This document shows, in pieces, positions 1-9,698 of a DNA stretch of 64,000 bases (the stretch's first letter is position 1; each line of letters opens with the position of its first letter). The notes beneath the pieces were generated by a model. It was not told the origin of the DNA and made no database searches. It saw only the letters and a program-made list of their open reading frames with translations. Origin of the DNA: Deltaproteobacteria bacterium (GTDB taxonomy: Bacteria; Desulfobacterota_D; UBA1144; Nemesobacterales; UBA2774); NCBI GenBank assembly GCA_040223695.1, contig JAVKFU010000018.1:310001-374000 (forward strand). Direction: 5' to 3'. The translations under genes were made by a program, and so were the position numbers.

Positions 1-429
1 GATTTTTACAGGAAGCAGAGGGAACTGATGGGGAAGGTAGTAGCGGAGAACGACGCCGTGATCACGACTGCCGCAGTGCCGGGTAAAAAAGCTCCAGTGC
101 TGGTTACGGAAGACATGGTGTCGGGAATGCGGCCCGGCTCAATTATTGTGGACCTCGCGGCAGAGACAGGAGGGAATTGTGAGCTGACCGAAGCCGGTAA
201 AACCGTGGTGAAGCACGACGTAAGTATAATTGGCCCGGTGAACCTGCCGTCCAGCGTGCCTTATCACGCGTCTCAGATGTATTCTAAGAATATCTCCAAC
301 CTGCTTCTCCTCATGGTTGAAGAAGAGGAGCTGAAAATAAATATGGAAGACGAAATAATAAAAGAGTCTATAGTGGTGGATGACGGTAAATTGGTGAACG
401 ACCGGGTAAAGGAAAGTTTGGGACTGTAA
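1..429 (+). CDS. pntAA: NAD(P) transhydrogenase subunit alpha part 1, C-terminal part (5' truncated)
   Basis: The reading frame is open from base 1, so the gene begins outside the window and only about 142 C-terminal residues are seen. They match the end of the soluble NAD(H)-binding subunit of proton-translocating transhydrogenase: the stretch AVITTAAVPGKKAPVL followed by the acidic IIVDLAAETGGNCE is the Rossmann-fold part that binds NAD(H). The enzyme passes hydride between NADH and NADP+, coupled to proton entry across the inner membrane. The next two genes encode the membrane and NADP(H) parts, so this is the three-polypeptide form in which the alpha subunit is split. A strong ribosome site and short gap lead to the next gene, as expected for an operon. 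Confidence 0.93.
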   Translation, partial: DFYRKQRELMGKVVAENDAVITTAAVPGKKAPVLVTEDMVSGMRPGSIIVDLAAETGGNCELTEAGKTVVKHDVSIIGPVNLPSSVPYHASQMYSKNISNLLLLMVEEEELKINMEDEIIKESIVVDDGKLVNDRVKESLGL

Positions 430-457
430 TTAATCATCGATAAGGAGGGAGGTCTGT

Positions 458-739
458 ATGGACAGTTTTTCAGTTGTATTCACAATATTTGTTCTGGCGG
501 CATTTGTGGGCTTTGAAGTGATTTCCAAAGTCCCCCCAACTCTTCATACACCCCTTATGTCGGGCTCAAACGCGATATCCGGTATTACCATAGTCGGCGC
601 AATTATTTCCGCGGGCACCCAGCATACCTGGCTTACAACCGTGCTCGGCTTTCTGGCGGTTGTTTTCGCCGTGATCAACGTGGTCGGCGGATTCATGGTA
701 ACAAACAGAATGTTAGCAATGTTCAAAAGGAAGGATTAA
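458..739 (+). CDS. pntAB: NAD(P) transhydrogenase subunit alpha part 2 (membrane segment)
   Basis: A 93-residue hydrophobic protein with three predicted membrane helices. It corresponds to the membrane-spanning C-terminal part of alpha in enzymes where alpha is split (the Rhodospirillum-type PntAA/PntAB arrangement). The motif SKVPPTLHTPLMSGSNAISG is the diagnostic family signature. The start ATG follows a near-perfect Shine-Dalgarno (AAGGAGG, about 10 nt upstream). The gene lies 28 bp after pntAA and 3 bp before pntB, so the three are surely co-transcribed. It forms part of the proton channel together with the membrane domain of PntB. Confidence 0.95.
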   Translation: MDSFSVVFTIFVLAAFVGFEVISKVPPTLHTPLMSGSNAISGITIVGAIISAGTQHTWLTTVLGFLAVVFAVINVVGGFMVTNRMLAMFKRKD

Positions 740-742
740 GGA

Positions 743-2152
743 ATGTCTCCCGGACTGGTAAACATAGCGTATCTGATAGCGGCAGCTTTATTTATCATCG
801 GCCTGAAAGGGCTTTCTCATCCCAGGACCGCGGTAAGGGGAAACTTGCTCGGCGCTCTGGGCATGCTGATTGCGATTGTAGTTACTCTGCTCGATAAAAA
901 TATTGTCGGATTCGGTGTAATATTCGCGGGATTAATTATCGGCAGCGGCATAGGTGCCGTGCTGGCGATCAGGATACAGATGACCGCGATGCCCCAGCTG
1001 GTGGCCCTTTACAACGGTTTCGGCGGTATAGCCTCGGTCTTCGTAGCCGGTGCTGCCCTGTTCGAAGCGGGGCATCTCGCAGGTACTCCGTTAACGGTGA
1101 ACGCGGACACCCAGTTTTCCCTTTCTATTTTTGCTTCCGGGTTTATCGGGGCTATTACATTCTGGGGGAGCCTGGTTGCTTTCGGAAAACTTCAGGGATT
1201 GACTAATGAGGGCTCTGTCCGCTACCCCGGAGATCAGGTAGTTAAAATCGCGCTGGCAATATTAATGATTATCCTGGCTTATGTAATGGTTGTCTATCCG
1301 TTATCATCGACACCGTATTGGTTGATGGTAATCATGGCGTCATTGCTGGGCATTCTGGTTGTTATACCCATTGGCGGGGCCGACATGCCTGTGGTAATCG
1401 CCATTTTGAACTCCCTGTCGGGACTCGCCGCTGCGGCGACGGGATTCGTTTTATATAACACCGTACTCATAGTCGCTGGTACGCTGGTGGGCGCTTCAGG
1501 AATAATCCTGACATTGATTATGTGTAAGGCGATGAACCGTTCCATAGCCGATGTGCTTTTCGGCACATTCGGCGCCGCTGCGGACGGTCCGTCTTCTGAC
1601 GATGTTTATGCCGGAAAGGTCAAATCGACATCCGCCGAGGAAGTCGCCATGCTGCTCGAAGGAGCGCGCAAGGTTGTGGTGGTCCCCGGATACGGAATGG
1701 CTGTAGCTCAGGCTCAGCACGCTGTAAGGGAGCTTTTCGATCTTCTCGAGAAACACGGTATAACCATGGAGTTCGCCATACACCCGGTCGCGGGACGTAT
1801 GCCGGGCCACATGAACGTCCTTCTGGCGGAGGCCGATATACCTTATGACAGGCTCAAGGATATGGACGATATTAATCCGGGTTTCAAGCAAGTGGACGTT
1901 GCCATTGTAATCGGCGCCAATGACGTTGTTAACCCCGTGGCGAGAACAGACCCCAAGAGCCCGATAGCCGGTATGCCGATACTCGATGTCGATTACGCAA
2001 AAACCGTTGTAGTTATCAAGAGGAGTCTCAGCCCCGGATTCGCGGGAATTCCCAACCCTTTATTCGCCGCGGATAATACCCTCATGCTCTTCGGCGACGC
2101 CAAGAAGATGGTCGATGAGATGGTGAAGAGTGTAAAAGAGGATATGGGCTAG
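743..2152 (+). CDS. pntB: NAD(P) transhydrogenase subunit beta
   Basis: A 469-residue protein of the usual length for PntB. The first 280 or so residues are a run of hydrophobic helices (proton channel). The last about 180 residues are the NADP(H)-binding domain, with the glycine-rich VVVPGYGMAVAQAQH loop and the HPVAGRMPGHMNVLLAEA and VAIVIGANDVVNP signatures. The start has AAGGA immediately upstream, 3 bp from the end of pntAB. The complex supplies NADPH using the proton gradient. Nothing is missing in the visible motifs. No clear terminator was found after the stop; a weak 5-bp GGGGA/TCCCC hairpin lies at 2200-2216. Confidence 0.96.
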   Translation: MSPGLVNIAYLIAAALFIIGLKGLSHPRTAVRGNLLGALGMLIAIVVTLLDKNIVGFGVIFAGLIIGSGIGAVLAIRIQMTAMPQLVALYNGFGGIASVFVAGAALFEAGHLAGTPLTVNADTQFSLSIFASGFIGAITFWGSLVAFGKLQGLTNEGSVRYPGDQVVKIALAILMIILAYVMVVYPLSSTPYWLMVIMASLLGILVVIPIGGADMPVVIAILNSLSGLAAAATGFVLYNTVLIVAGTLVGASGIILTLIMCKAMNRSIADVLFGTFGAAADGPSSDDVYAGKVKSTSAEEVAMLLEGARKVVVVPGYGMAVAQAQHAVRELFDLLEKHGITMEFAIHPVAGRMPGHMNVLLAEADIPYDRLKDMDDINPGFKQVDVAIVIGANDVVNPVARTDPKSPIAGMPILDVDYAKTVVVIKRSLSPGFAGIPNPLFAADNTLMLFGDAKKMVDEMVKSVKEDMG

Positions 2153-2407
2153 GAATTTCTTCTCATGAGTCCTTTTTTATTCTGCCCGGTTTGTCGAGAG
2201 GGGATTCAATTTCCCCAAATAGTATCCTTTTTCCGTTGTTTTCATCCCTGATGTGTCAAGCGTTTGTAACCGAGTTTTTGAATCCCGTCTCACGCATTTG
2301 ACCTGCGCGTATTCCGCAATCATTTGTACATTAAATTGTAAATTAATATACCTTTCTAGAGTTATTGTATTATAATATGTAATATAAACAGGTGGATAAG
2401 GTGTAAA

Positions 2408-2605
2408 ATGCCCTGGAATGGTAATGATACATATGTTATTTGCGAGGATTGCGGAGCAGTTTGCGTTAGGTTCGGATGGTTCAACCGAGTTTTAAGCGTG
2501 CTGCTCTACAGAAGATTTAAGTGCTGTCTCTGCTCGAATAAAGATTCGCTGTGCCCTAATTGCCGCAAATATAAAAACAGGGCTGAACGTCTGAAACCGG
2601 AATAA
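2408..2605 (+). CDS. Small cysteine-rich, zinc-ribbon-like protein
   Basis: A 65-residue basic protein of unknown function. It has three paired-cysteine motifs: CEDC near residue 12, CCLC near 40 and CPNC near 50, a pattern fitting one or two structural zinc sites as in zinc-ribbon or rubredoxin-like knuckles. The start is supported by AAGGTG 4 nt before the ATG, and a TATAAT-like box lies at 2371-2376. It stands alone, converging on the RND gene 39 bp away. There is no signal peptide, so it is probably cytoplasmic. No family could be named with confidence. Codon use looks like the neighbours, which supports a real gene. Confidence 0.6.
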   Translation: MPWNGNDTYVICEDCGAVCVRFGWFNRVLSVLLYRRFKCCLCSNKDSLCPNCRKYKNRAERLKPE

Positions 2606-2644
2606 TGTTTCCGGGTTGGATTTCAAGAATGCGGCAGTCAGAGC

Positions 2645-5600
2645 TTAAGTTCTTTTTTCCCATTTAATTATTTTCAAATCGAGAACGAATATTGAGTAGA
2701 AAACCGGGACGAGTACGAGCTCGATGACCGTGGCAAGGGCAAGGCCTCCTATCTGGGCATAGCAGAGGGGCTGCCATAGAGGCCCTCCGTGAATGGCAAG
2801 CGGAAAAAGGGCGAGTATAGTAGCGCCTACTGTTATCAATATCGGTCTGAGACGCTCAATTCCCGCATCCAGAAGCGAGTCCTTGAAATCTTCCCCTTCG
2901 CTGTGCTTTTCCTCGATGTAGTCAAAGAGGACTATGACGTGGCTCACTATTACGCCTACGAGGCTCGCAATACCGAGGAACGCCATAAAACCGAAAGGCT
3001 CGCGCATAATTAATAGAGCGGTAAGCGACCCGACTACACCGTAGGGAACTGCCGCGAAAACAAGGAACGGTTTCAGCGCATTATTGAACTGAAGCACAAG
3101 GGCCAGGAATATGGCTATGACCGAAATACCGAGGACCATTGTGAGGTTTCTAAAACCTTTGACCTGTTTAGATTTCTCTCCGGCCCATACAAATCTATAA
3201 CCGGGCGGCAAAGAGTCGATAAATTCGTCAATCTCCTTTTCGGCTTTGCTCAGGATTGTCGAAGGAAGCTCCCCGGGTTCGGGGAATGCGATCACGGAGA
3301 TCGTGCGGAAATGCTCGCGTCTCGCAATCCTCGATGTATTCATTCCGTAGTCTATTGATGAAACTTCCATCAGGGGGATTTTCGTCTCGTTGTCCCCGCC
3401 GTAAACATAGAGACTTTGAAGATCCGAGAGCTCGGCCCTTTCATCGATCCTGAGCCTGGCCACAACGGGAATCTGTTTGTCCCCTTCCCTGAATGAAGTG
3501 ACCTGAGCGCCGCTCAGTCCCGCGGCGGAGGATACGGCGATGTCTTGATTCGTTATTCCGGATAAGTTGGCGCGGTCGGGATCGACCTTTAAGCTGACTA
3601 TAAAGCTCTCTTCAAACCAGTCGTCTCTTACCCCCATTGTGCCCGGCGTATTCCGTAATATCGTTTTTAGTTCGCCCGATAGTCTCCTCAGAGTCTCAAT
3701 GTCGGCGGCTTCAGCTTCGGGATCGGAAGATATGTTGGCCTGCCCCGAAAGGTGCATTTCAATCGGATAGTCGATGGCGTTTAACTGAAGCTGTCTTACC
3801 TCGAAATAAGCGCCGGGGATCTTTTCGGTAAGCGCTTTCTGAAAGATCGGGGCAAGCTCAGGAGTGGCTTTTTTATCTTTCAGCTTGATTATGAGCTGGG
3901 CATAGTTTTTCTGTCTCTGCTCGGGCGCGACTGTGTACCAGAATCTGGGACCCCCTCCGCCAATGAAAGAAGTTACCGATTCGAGCTGATTTTCCTCCTT
4001 TTTGCCATCCGCATGGGCAGCGGCGGTCTCCCGGATGACATTCTCGGCTTTACTGGCTACCTCGTTCGTGTTGGAAAGAGTGGTTTCGTTCGGAAGCCAC
4101 ACGTCGACATACGATAGATACTGGACATCTTCCGGGAAGAACGAGGTCTTTAGATTCATGATTACTATCCCGCCTAGTGCGAAGACCACGATGGAAAACA
4201 GCAGAACACGCTTCCTGTGGTTAATAGCGTATCTGCCCGTTCTGTAGTAAAAGCCGTAAAATCCCTTTTTTCTCTTTTCCTCTATAGTAGGCTCTCCGCT
4301 TTTTCTCGGTCTCAGCAGGTAGTAGGCGAGGAATGGGACGAATGACATCGATACGATTCTTGATGAGACGAGGGCGCTTGCCATGACTACAGGTAGGCTG
4401 GATATGAATTCTCCCGTCGTTCCGGTGAGAAGGAGGTACGGGATATATGCCACGATATTCGTGACGGTTGCAAACATTATCGCACGGGCGAGCTTCGTAG
4501 GCCCGAGCCATGAGGCAACAACGGGTGGATGACCTATTGCAAGATTACTTTTTATAGCATCGTTTGCGACCACCGGATCATCCACCAGGAGCCCGAGCGC
4601 AATTATAAGAGTAGCTATCGAGACCTGCTGAAGCTCAATTCCGAGCAGGTTCATAAATCCGAACGTCATGGCAAGGGTCAAAGGAATTGAGATGGCCATC
4701 AGCAGAGCGGAGCGCCATTCACGAAAACCGATCAAGGCGACCAGAACCACCAGGACTATGGCTTCAATAAGCGCCTCCATGAAGAGGCTAAGGTTTTCGC
4801 TCACCTGAAGGGGCTGGTCCGAGGTCTTGGCTATAATCAGGTCATCGGGGATTATATGCTGGAGCTCCGCCTTCGCTTCATCCAGCGCCTGACCGAATTT
4901 GCCTATCTGGTCACCCGAGCGCATCTGCACCGCAAGGGTTACGGCACGGCTCCTCTGCCATTTGCCCGATTCGTCCCGCCACATGTAGTAGTTCAAAAAA
5001 GTGGGCGGGCTTTGATACCCTCTCACGATTTCAAAAATATCACGCAGATAGACGGGCACGCCGTCCGCTGTCTCGGTAATTGCTACATTCCCTATCTCCC
5101 TTACATCGGTGAATTCGCCCGAGGGATATACAATTACTTCCGTGCCGCCTATGTCGAGCACTCCCCCTGGCAGATCGGTATTCCGGGCGTTCAGGGTATT
5201 CTTTATATCGGCCGGAAGGATGCCGTATGATGCAAGCACGTCCTGGGAGTATTCGAGATAGACTCTCTGTGGAAGAACTCCGGAGCGCTCTATGATCGAG
5301 ACCTCCTCAACCGACTGAAGCGTCTCGGCAATGAGTTCGGTAACATCCTCAAGCTCCGTGTAAGTATATTTATCCCCGGCCACGGATTGCAGAGTTTCTT
5401 CCGTTTCCTCAGGACTGGCTATGAGTACGGGCTCCCAGGCATCAATATGAAACCCCGAGAGACCGAGTTTTTCTTTCGAGAAATTTCGGGTGAACGCGAG
5501 AAATGTTTTCTCGTCAGTTAAGACCGAAGCGTCGAGTCCTATGAATCCGGAACCTTTTATGATGCGAGGATCCTCGGCAATTCCCTTTTCAAGCAATGAT

Positions 5601-6274
5601 ATTGAAAGCAGTTCGAATACGCTCTCGATGCTGTCGGTATCGACCGCGCCCGGAAAGGCAAGTATAAATGTCATGCGTTCTGACGTTTCATGTTCGGACG
5701 CTCGGGAGCGCACTGCCTCGATAGACTTTTCGATATTCCGGGCGCGTATAGCGATCTCGATTTCGCTTTCCTTGGGGCTGGCTACGGTAAGCATCATGGC
5801 TGCCGTATTTCCGAAGCCGCTATTGAACTGAATTGGGCCTGCGCCTTCGGGCAGGCGATTATTTAAATAGTCGAGCCTGAGATTTATGTCGTTGAACTCT
5901 TTTGTCGTATCCTTCAGACCTTCCGACAGCTGGACTTGTACAATAGAAACCCCGGGTAGTGAAATTGATTTGATCGCGAATTCGTCCCCGGGGTCGGGCT
6001 CGTGCAGGGAGGAATTCTGGGCGATTGTTTCTTCTATAGGTTTAGTGACGAGCTGTTCTACTTTTTCGGCGTCAGCGCCCGGCCACGGGCATATAGCGAC
6101 AGCGACGAGGACCGGTATATCGGGGTCCTTTTGCTTGGGCATTACAATATAGCTGTAGGCGCCCCATGCAAGCACTGCTATCATAAGAACCCAGGAGATT
6201 GAGCGATTCTCGGTAAAATAGCGTGCAGTGTTGTGTTTATTTGCGATTAGGTCTTTGTCTTTGGGATGGGGCAT
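2645..6274 (-). CDS. RND-family efflux pump, inner-membrane permease subunit
   Basis: A 1209-residue resistance-nodulation-division transporter, longer than AcrB (about 1050). It has an N-terminal membrane helix at about residues 25-45, a large periplasmic porter region with extra sequence, a helix bundle around residues 490-640, a second periplasmic region and a final bundle. The proton-relay acidic pair is present in GLLVDDPVV. The matching TM10 stretch reads GVIVSHVIVLFDYIEE, without the lysine AcrB has there. With the adjacent adaptor and TolC-like genes it should form a tripartite pump driven by proton entry. Substrate cannot be told from sequence. The start ATG lacks a clear Shine-Dalgarno. 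It is last in a minus-strand operon, 49 bp after the YtoQ-like gene. Confidence 0.9.
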   Translation of the reverse strand: MPHPKDKDLIANKHNTARYFTENRSISWVLMIAVLAWGAYSYIVMPKQKDPDIPVLVAVAICPWPGADAEKVEQLVTKPIEETIAQNSSLHEPDPGDEFAIKSISLPGVSIVQVQLSEGLKDTTKEFNDINLRLDYLNNRLPEGAGPIQFNSGFGNTAAMMLTVASPKESEIEIAIRARNIEKSIEAVRSRASEHETSERMTFILAFPGAVDTDSIESVFELLSISLLEKGIAEDPRIIKGSGFIGLDASVLTDEKTFLAFTRNFSKEKLGLSGFHIDAWEPVLIASPEETEETLQSVAGDKYTYTELEDVTELIAETLQSVEEVSIIERSGVLPQRVYLEYSQDVLASYGILPADIKNTLNARNTDLPGGVLDIGGTEVIVYPSGEFTDVREIGNVAITETADGVPVYLRDIFEIVRGYQSPPTFLNYYMWRDESGKWQRSRAVTLAVQMRSGDQIGKFGQALDEAKAELQHIIPDDLIIAKTSDQPLQVSENLSLFMEALIEAIVLVVLVALIGFREWRSALLMAISIPLTLAMTFGFMNLLGIELQQVSIATLIIALGLLVDDPVVANDAIKSNLAIGHPPVVASWLGPTKLARAIMFATVTNIVAYIPYLLLTGTTGEFISSLPVVMASALVSSRIVSMSFVPFLAYYLLRPRKSGEPTIEEKRKKGFYGFYYRTGRYAINHRKRVLLFSIVVFALGGIVIMNLKTSFFPEDVQYLSYVDVWLPNETTLSNTNEVASKAENVIRETAAAHADGKKEENQLESVTSFIGGGGPRFWYTVAPEQRQKNYAQLIIKLKDKKATPELAPIFQKALTEKIPGAYFEVRQLQLNAIDYPIEMHLSGQANISSDPEAEAADIETLRRLSGELKTILRNTPGTMGVRDDWFEESFIVSLKVDPDRANLSGITNQDIAVSSAAGLSGAQVTSFREGDKQIPVVARLRIDERAELSDLQSLYVYGGDNETKIPLMEVSSIDYGMNTSRIARREHFRTISVIAFPEPGELPSTILSKAEKEIDEFIDSLPPGYRFVWAGEKSKQVKGFRNLTMVLGISVIAIFLALVLQFNNALKPFLVFAAVPYGVVGSLTALLIMREPFGFMAFLGIASLVGVIVSHVIVLFDYIEEKHSEGEDFKDSLLDAGIERLRPILITVGATILALFPLAIHGGPLWQPLCYAQIGGLALATVIELVLVPVFYSIFVLDLKIIKWEKRT

Positions 6275-6323
6275 TTTCTTTTTTTCTGAAGCACGGTTGT
6301 TCCGGATATCAGCGCCGGAGATA

Positions 6324-6770
6324 TTATTTTAAAATTATATACCGCAGAATTTCCACTACCTGAGCCGGCGTCCTCGTAGTCGCCCGGGCCGCGGCGTCCA
6401 CTTCCTTGAGCGCATGGTCATGTTCCTCGTCGTGGAGAGTTATAACAGGTTTTCCCAAAGCGCTTGCGTACCCCGCGTCGAACGCCGCATTCCACTGCTT
6501 ATATTTGGGGCCGAATCTGACAATTACAATATCAGAATTAATTATCAGGGTATTGGTCCTTATGGAATTTATTCCGGCCCCCTTTCTGTCGCGCCAGAAA
6601 TTCGAGTCCTCGTCCCCGAGTATCTGAACCCCGCACATATCGCTCGCTTCATGATCCGTGATCGGTGAGTGAAACCTTAGGGGAAGTCCCGAAGAGCCCT
6701 CAATAACTCGCTCCCTCCAGTCTGAGTGTATTTCGCCGGAAAGATATACGTTCCAGATGTGTCCGGTCAT
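6324..6770 (-). CDS. YtoQ-family protein (nucleoside 2-deoxyribosyltransferase-like fold)
   Basis: A 148-residue cytoplasmic protein resembling the YtoQ family. Recognisable parts are the start WNVYLSGEIHSDWRERV, the middle stretch IRTNTLIINSDIVIVRFG and QWNAAFDAGYASALGKPVI near the end. The fold is related to nucleoside 2-deoxyribosyltransferases, in which the AFDAGYA region helps bind the ribose. No reaction has been assigned to YtoQ itself, so I give none. The start has a strong AAGGAGG about 8 nt upstream. It sits between the adaptor and permease genes of an efflux operon, an unexpected place for a cytosolic nucleotide-type enzyme. Confidence 0.8.
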   Translation of the reverse strand: MTGHIWNVYLSGEIHSDWRERVIEGSSGLPLRFHSPITDHEASDMCGVQILGDEDSNFWRDRKGAGINSIRTNTLIINSDIVIVRFGPKYKQWNAAFDAGYASALGKPVITLHDEEHDHALKEVDAAARATTRTPAQVVEILRYIILK

Positions 6771-6859
6771 ATTATCATCCTCCTTGGGACTGTCTGAGCG
6801 ACATCTGTTAAATGATTTACCCTTCTAATTCACAACAGGGGCCCGTCTGCAATCAGATC

Positions 6860-7984
6860 CTACGGTATTACATTTACCTCCTGGCCGTCATGAACAATCT
6901 GAGCGCCCATTACTATTACCTCCTCGCCCCTTTCGAGCCCTTCGGCTACTGCTATCATGTTCCCGTAAACGCTGCCGAGCCCTATGTCTTTTTTCCTGGC
7001 AATGGTTTTTCCGTCACGCCGCTCGGTGACGTAAACCGCGTAACCGTCCTTATTATTTTCGGAGCGCACGACTGAATTCAGGGGCAGGAGTATGGCAGGT
7101 TCATTCCCGCCCGCAGGGTCAAGTGCGAGAGAGGCTATCATGCCCGGTTTGAGGAGATTTTCAGGGTTGGGGACTGTAATCTCTATATTGAACACTCTCG
7201 TTCTCTGGTTTGCTGAAGGCGCTATTTCGGTCACCCTGCCGAGGAAAATAGTATCTTTTATCGACTCGGTAGTAACAGCCATTTCCTCGCCTAGCTTTAT
7301 ATCGCCCAGAATTACATCCGGCACTGAAAACAGAACTTTGACGGAGCTTAAGTCCGCTATGACGAATGCTCTTGTTCCCGGTCTCACATAGCTCCCTACT
7401 TCAATATCACGTTTCAGGACCATTCCGTTCATGGGTGGCCTGAGCGTGCAGTAAGCGAGATTCTGCTCTGCTGCCACTACCTGCGCCTTGCCCCCTTTTA
7501 CCTGGGCCGCCGCTACCTGGTACTCTTTCCTGTCTCGTTCGTAATCGGGCGCCGTGATGCTTTTGGTTGAGTACAGGATTGACGCCCTGTTGAAATCTTC
7601 CGTGCCCTTCTCGAGCGAAGCCTGCGCCTCGGCAAGCTGAGCCCTGGCCTCAACCACCTTGGAGAGGTATTCGGTCTGGTCAATCGCGGCAAGCGGCGTC
7701 CCTTTTAAAACTTCGTCTCCCTCCTGGACATCCCGCAAACGCCCTTCCACTCCCTCTACCTGAAGTATTTCCTGAACATAGCCCTCGACCTTGAAATCAA
7801 GCTCTACCTGCGTGTAGGGATTCACGGTCGCTGTATAGCTTAGAGCGCCCTTTACATTCTGAGGTTCTGCAGTTTGTACTCGGACGGGTGTAACGGCCTT
7901 ATCGTAGTCATCTCCGCCGCATCCGATAAGGGCAGTAACTGCGATTGATAATGCTCCGGCAATAGAGATGTATTTATTTCTCAT
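6860..7984 (-). CDS. RND efflux periplasmic adaptor (membrane-fusion) lipoprotein
   Basis: A 374-residue protein of the HlyD/AcrA adaptor family. It begins with a lipoprotein signal ending in ALIGC, with Cys22 as the expected lipidation site. Then comes the split lipoyl/barrel-sandwich domain around an alpha-helical hairpin (about residues 100-165, rich in Ala/Glu/Gln), a beta-barrel domain, and a membrane-proximal domain ending at VIP. It would bridge the RND pump and the outer-membrane channel. Its ATG abuts the stop of the TolC-like gene with no gap, so translation is probably coupled. Confidence 0.92.
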   Translation of the reverse strand: MRNKYISIAGALSIAVTALIGCGGDDYDKAVTPVRVQTAEPQNVKGALSYTATVNPYTQVELDFKVEGYVQEILQVEGVEGRLRDVQEGDEVLKGTPLAAIDQTEYLSKVVEARAQLAEAQASLEKGTEDFNRASILYSTKSITAPDYERDRKEYQVAAAQVKGGKAQVVAAEQNLAYCTLRPPMNGMVLKRDIEVGSYVRPGTRAFVIADLSSVKVLFSVPDVILGDIKLGEEMAVTTESIKDTIFLGRVTEIAPSANQRTRVFNIEITVPNPENLLKPGMIASLALDPAGGNEPAILLPLNSVVRSENNKDGYAVYVTERRDGKTIARKKDIGLGSVYGNMIAVAEGLERGEEVIVMGAQIVHDGQEVNVIP

Positions 7985-9475
7985 TCACTCTTCTCCCATC
8001 GCTTTTTCGAGCTCCGCTCGCGCCGTCCAGTATCCGAGCACTGCCTTTTGATAAGCGCTGTTCTTCTCCTCAAGCGAGGACTCCGCCTCGAGCACCCCCT
8101 GGAGGAGCGCCGAGCCTTCCCTGTATTTATTCATCTCCACACGGAGCCTCTCCCTTGCGGCCGCCTGCTCCATTTCCGTAACATTTATGAGCACGGCGGC
8201 TTCCTCAAGCTTACGTATCTTTGAGTTTACGTCAATAAGCACAGTGGATTCGGCCTCATCGAGCTCATTTCTCGCTTGAAGCACGCCCCTTTTTTTCTCC
8301 GCTATCTCTTTTTGCTTTCGTCCCCAGTCGAATACGTCCCATTTTGCAAAGAGGCCGATAGTAGCGATGTTTTCAGGCAAGAGCTCAATATCCGGGTTTG
8401 CCGTATACTGAAACTCCACTCCGATTTCCGGAATATACTTGGACTTTTTCAGGCGCACTTCATTTTCGGCGAATTCAATGCCCAATTTTGCGGCTCTTAC
8501 CTCCGGGCGCTGGAAGAGCGCCAGCTCTTCAGCGTTTTCGATGTCTATGACAATAGGTTCTGCGCTGGGTACGGGAGTGACCGCAAAGGGTGTTTCTATA
8601 TCCCGGCCCATAAGATTGTTTAATCGCTCCTTCTCGGTCGCGAGCTCATTTCTGAGTTTAAACTCATCGTATTCCGCCCTGCCAAGTCTGGCTTTTACCT
8701 CCAGACTCTCAGATTCGAGTGCCCTTTCTACCTCAACGTATCGATTGACTAATATATAGAGTTCCTTCAGAAAGACTATTTTTTCCTGGACGGCTTCGAG
8801 AGAGCTCTGGGATTTTAGAATATTGTAGTATTCCTTTTTTACCCTGTCAGCAACTTCCTGACGTCTGAATCTAAGGTCCTCGCCCGAAAGCTCTTTTTGC
8901 ACTTCCCTCTGTCTTACCAGAAGCGATATTTCATATAGATGGGAAATGGGCTGTCCTACCGTGGCCGTTAGAAATGTGGTAAAGTCCGGTGCCGTCCGGA
9001 TTTTAACTGTCTCGGCGGGTATAGGGCCGATTCCGGCGAAATCACCGAAGACTCCTTTCTGAAACGTGAACGCTTCTTCGGTCAGGTGATAAAGCTCATA
9101 CAAGCTGAAGTCGAATTCAGGAAAAAGTCTAGTGCGCGCGGCTTTTATGGCATCACCGGCTTTCTCTACCTCGAGAAGCGCGTTGTCGATATTCTTGTTA
9201 TCGCGGAACGCTATGTCGAGGGCTTCTTCAAGAGTTAATATCTCTATTTCCTCCGCTGCCGGTATTTCCGGTTCGTCCGGGTTCACGTCCTCGCACAGAG
9301 CTGTCATCGGTATCAGCAGAAGGAAGAGGATAGTAGCGGGAAAAGATGCGATGAGATAATTCGATATTGTTTTAAAGCTGAACAGATCTCCCGCTCCGCT
9401 TTCATTCAACATTGGTAAGGTTGATCTCACAGTGTGCGGTATACGGTCCGCGGCGGTGTCGATATTTAGCAGCAT
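7985..9475 (-). CDS. TolC-family outer-membrane efflux channel
   Basis: An outer-membrane factor with the two-fold repeated helical layout of TolC (TLEEALDIAFRDNKNID and a matching second half, with long coiled-coil helices). The open frame extends to 9529. I place the start at the ATG at 9475 because GGGAGG lies 9 nt upstream of it, while no ribosome site precedes 9529. The hydrophobic signal segment (FPATILFLLLIPMTALC) then begins about 47 residues in, which is late for a signal peptide; an ATG at 9412 would place it closer but has poor Shine-Dalgarno. It is the first gene of the efflux operon and diverges from the malate synthase/isocitrate lyase gene. Confidence 0.88.
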   Translation of the reverse strand: MLLNIDTAADRIPHTVRSTLPMLNESGAGDLFSFKTISNYLIASFPATILFLLLIPMTALCEDVNPDEPEIPAAEEIEILTLEEALDIAFRDNKNIDNALLEVEKAGDAIKAARTRLFPEFDFSLYELYHLTEEAFTFQKGVFGDFAGIGPIPAETVKIRTAPDFTTFLTATVGQPISHLYEISLLVRQREVQKELSGEDLRFRRQEVADRVKKEYYNILKSQSSLEAVQEKIVFLKELYILVNRYVEVERALESESLEVKARLGRAEYDEFKLRNELATEKERLNNLMGRDIETPFAVTPVPSAEPIVIDIENAEELALFQRPEVRAAKLGIEFAENEVRLKKSKYIPEIGVEFQYTANPDIELLPENIATIGLFAKWDVFDWGRKQKEIAEKKRGVLQARNELDEAESTVLIDVNSKIRKLEEAAVLINVTEMEQAAARERLRVEMNKYREGSALLQGVLEAESSLEEKNSAYQKAVLGYWTARAELEKAMGEE

Positions 9476-9698
9476 TCCATCAATCCTCCCTGCTGAATTA
9501 TCCTTAATACGCAGAATTCTTTCAAACATGACTATGTTGATTTATATTATAGTAAGATACGCGATGAAATGAAGTCCTGATTACTTCTATTCGGGTTACA
9601 GAGGGGAATTTGCATGACCTGTTTATAACTTATATAAATCTGGTAAGCTAGAACATACCGCCCGGGGTCGGGGTTTAATGTTAGGCTTGTGTAATTTT

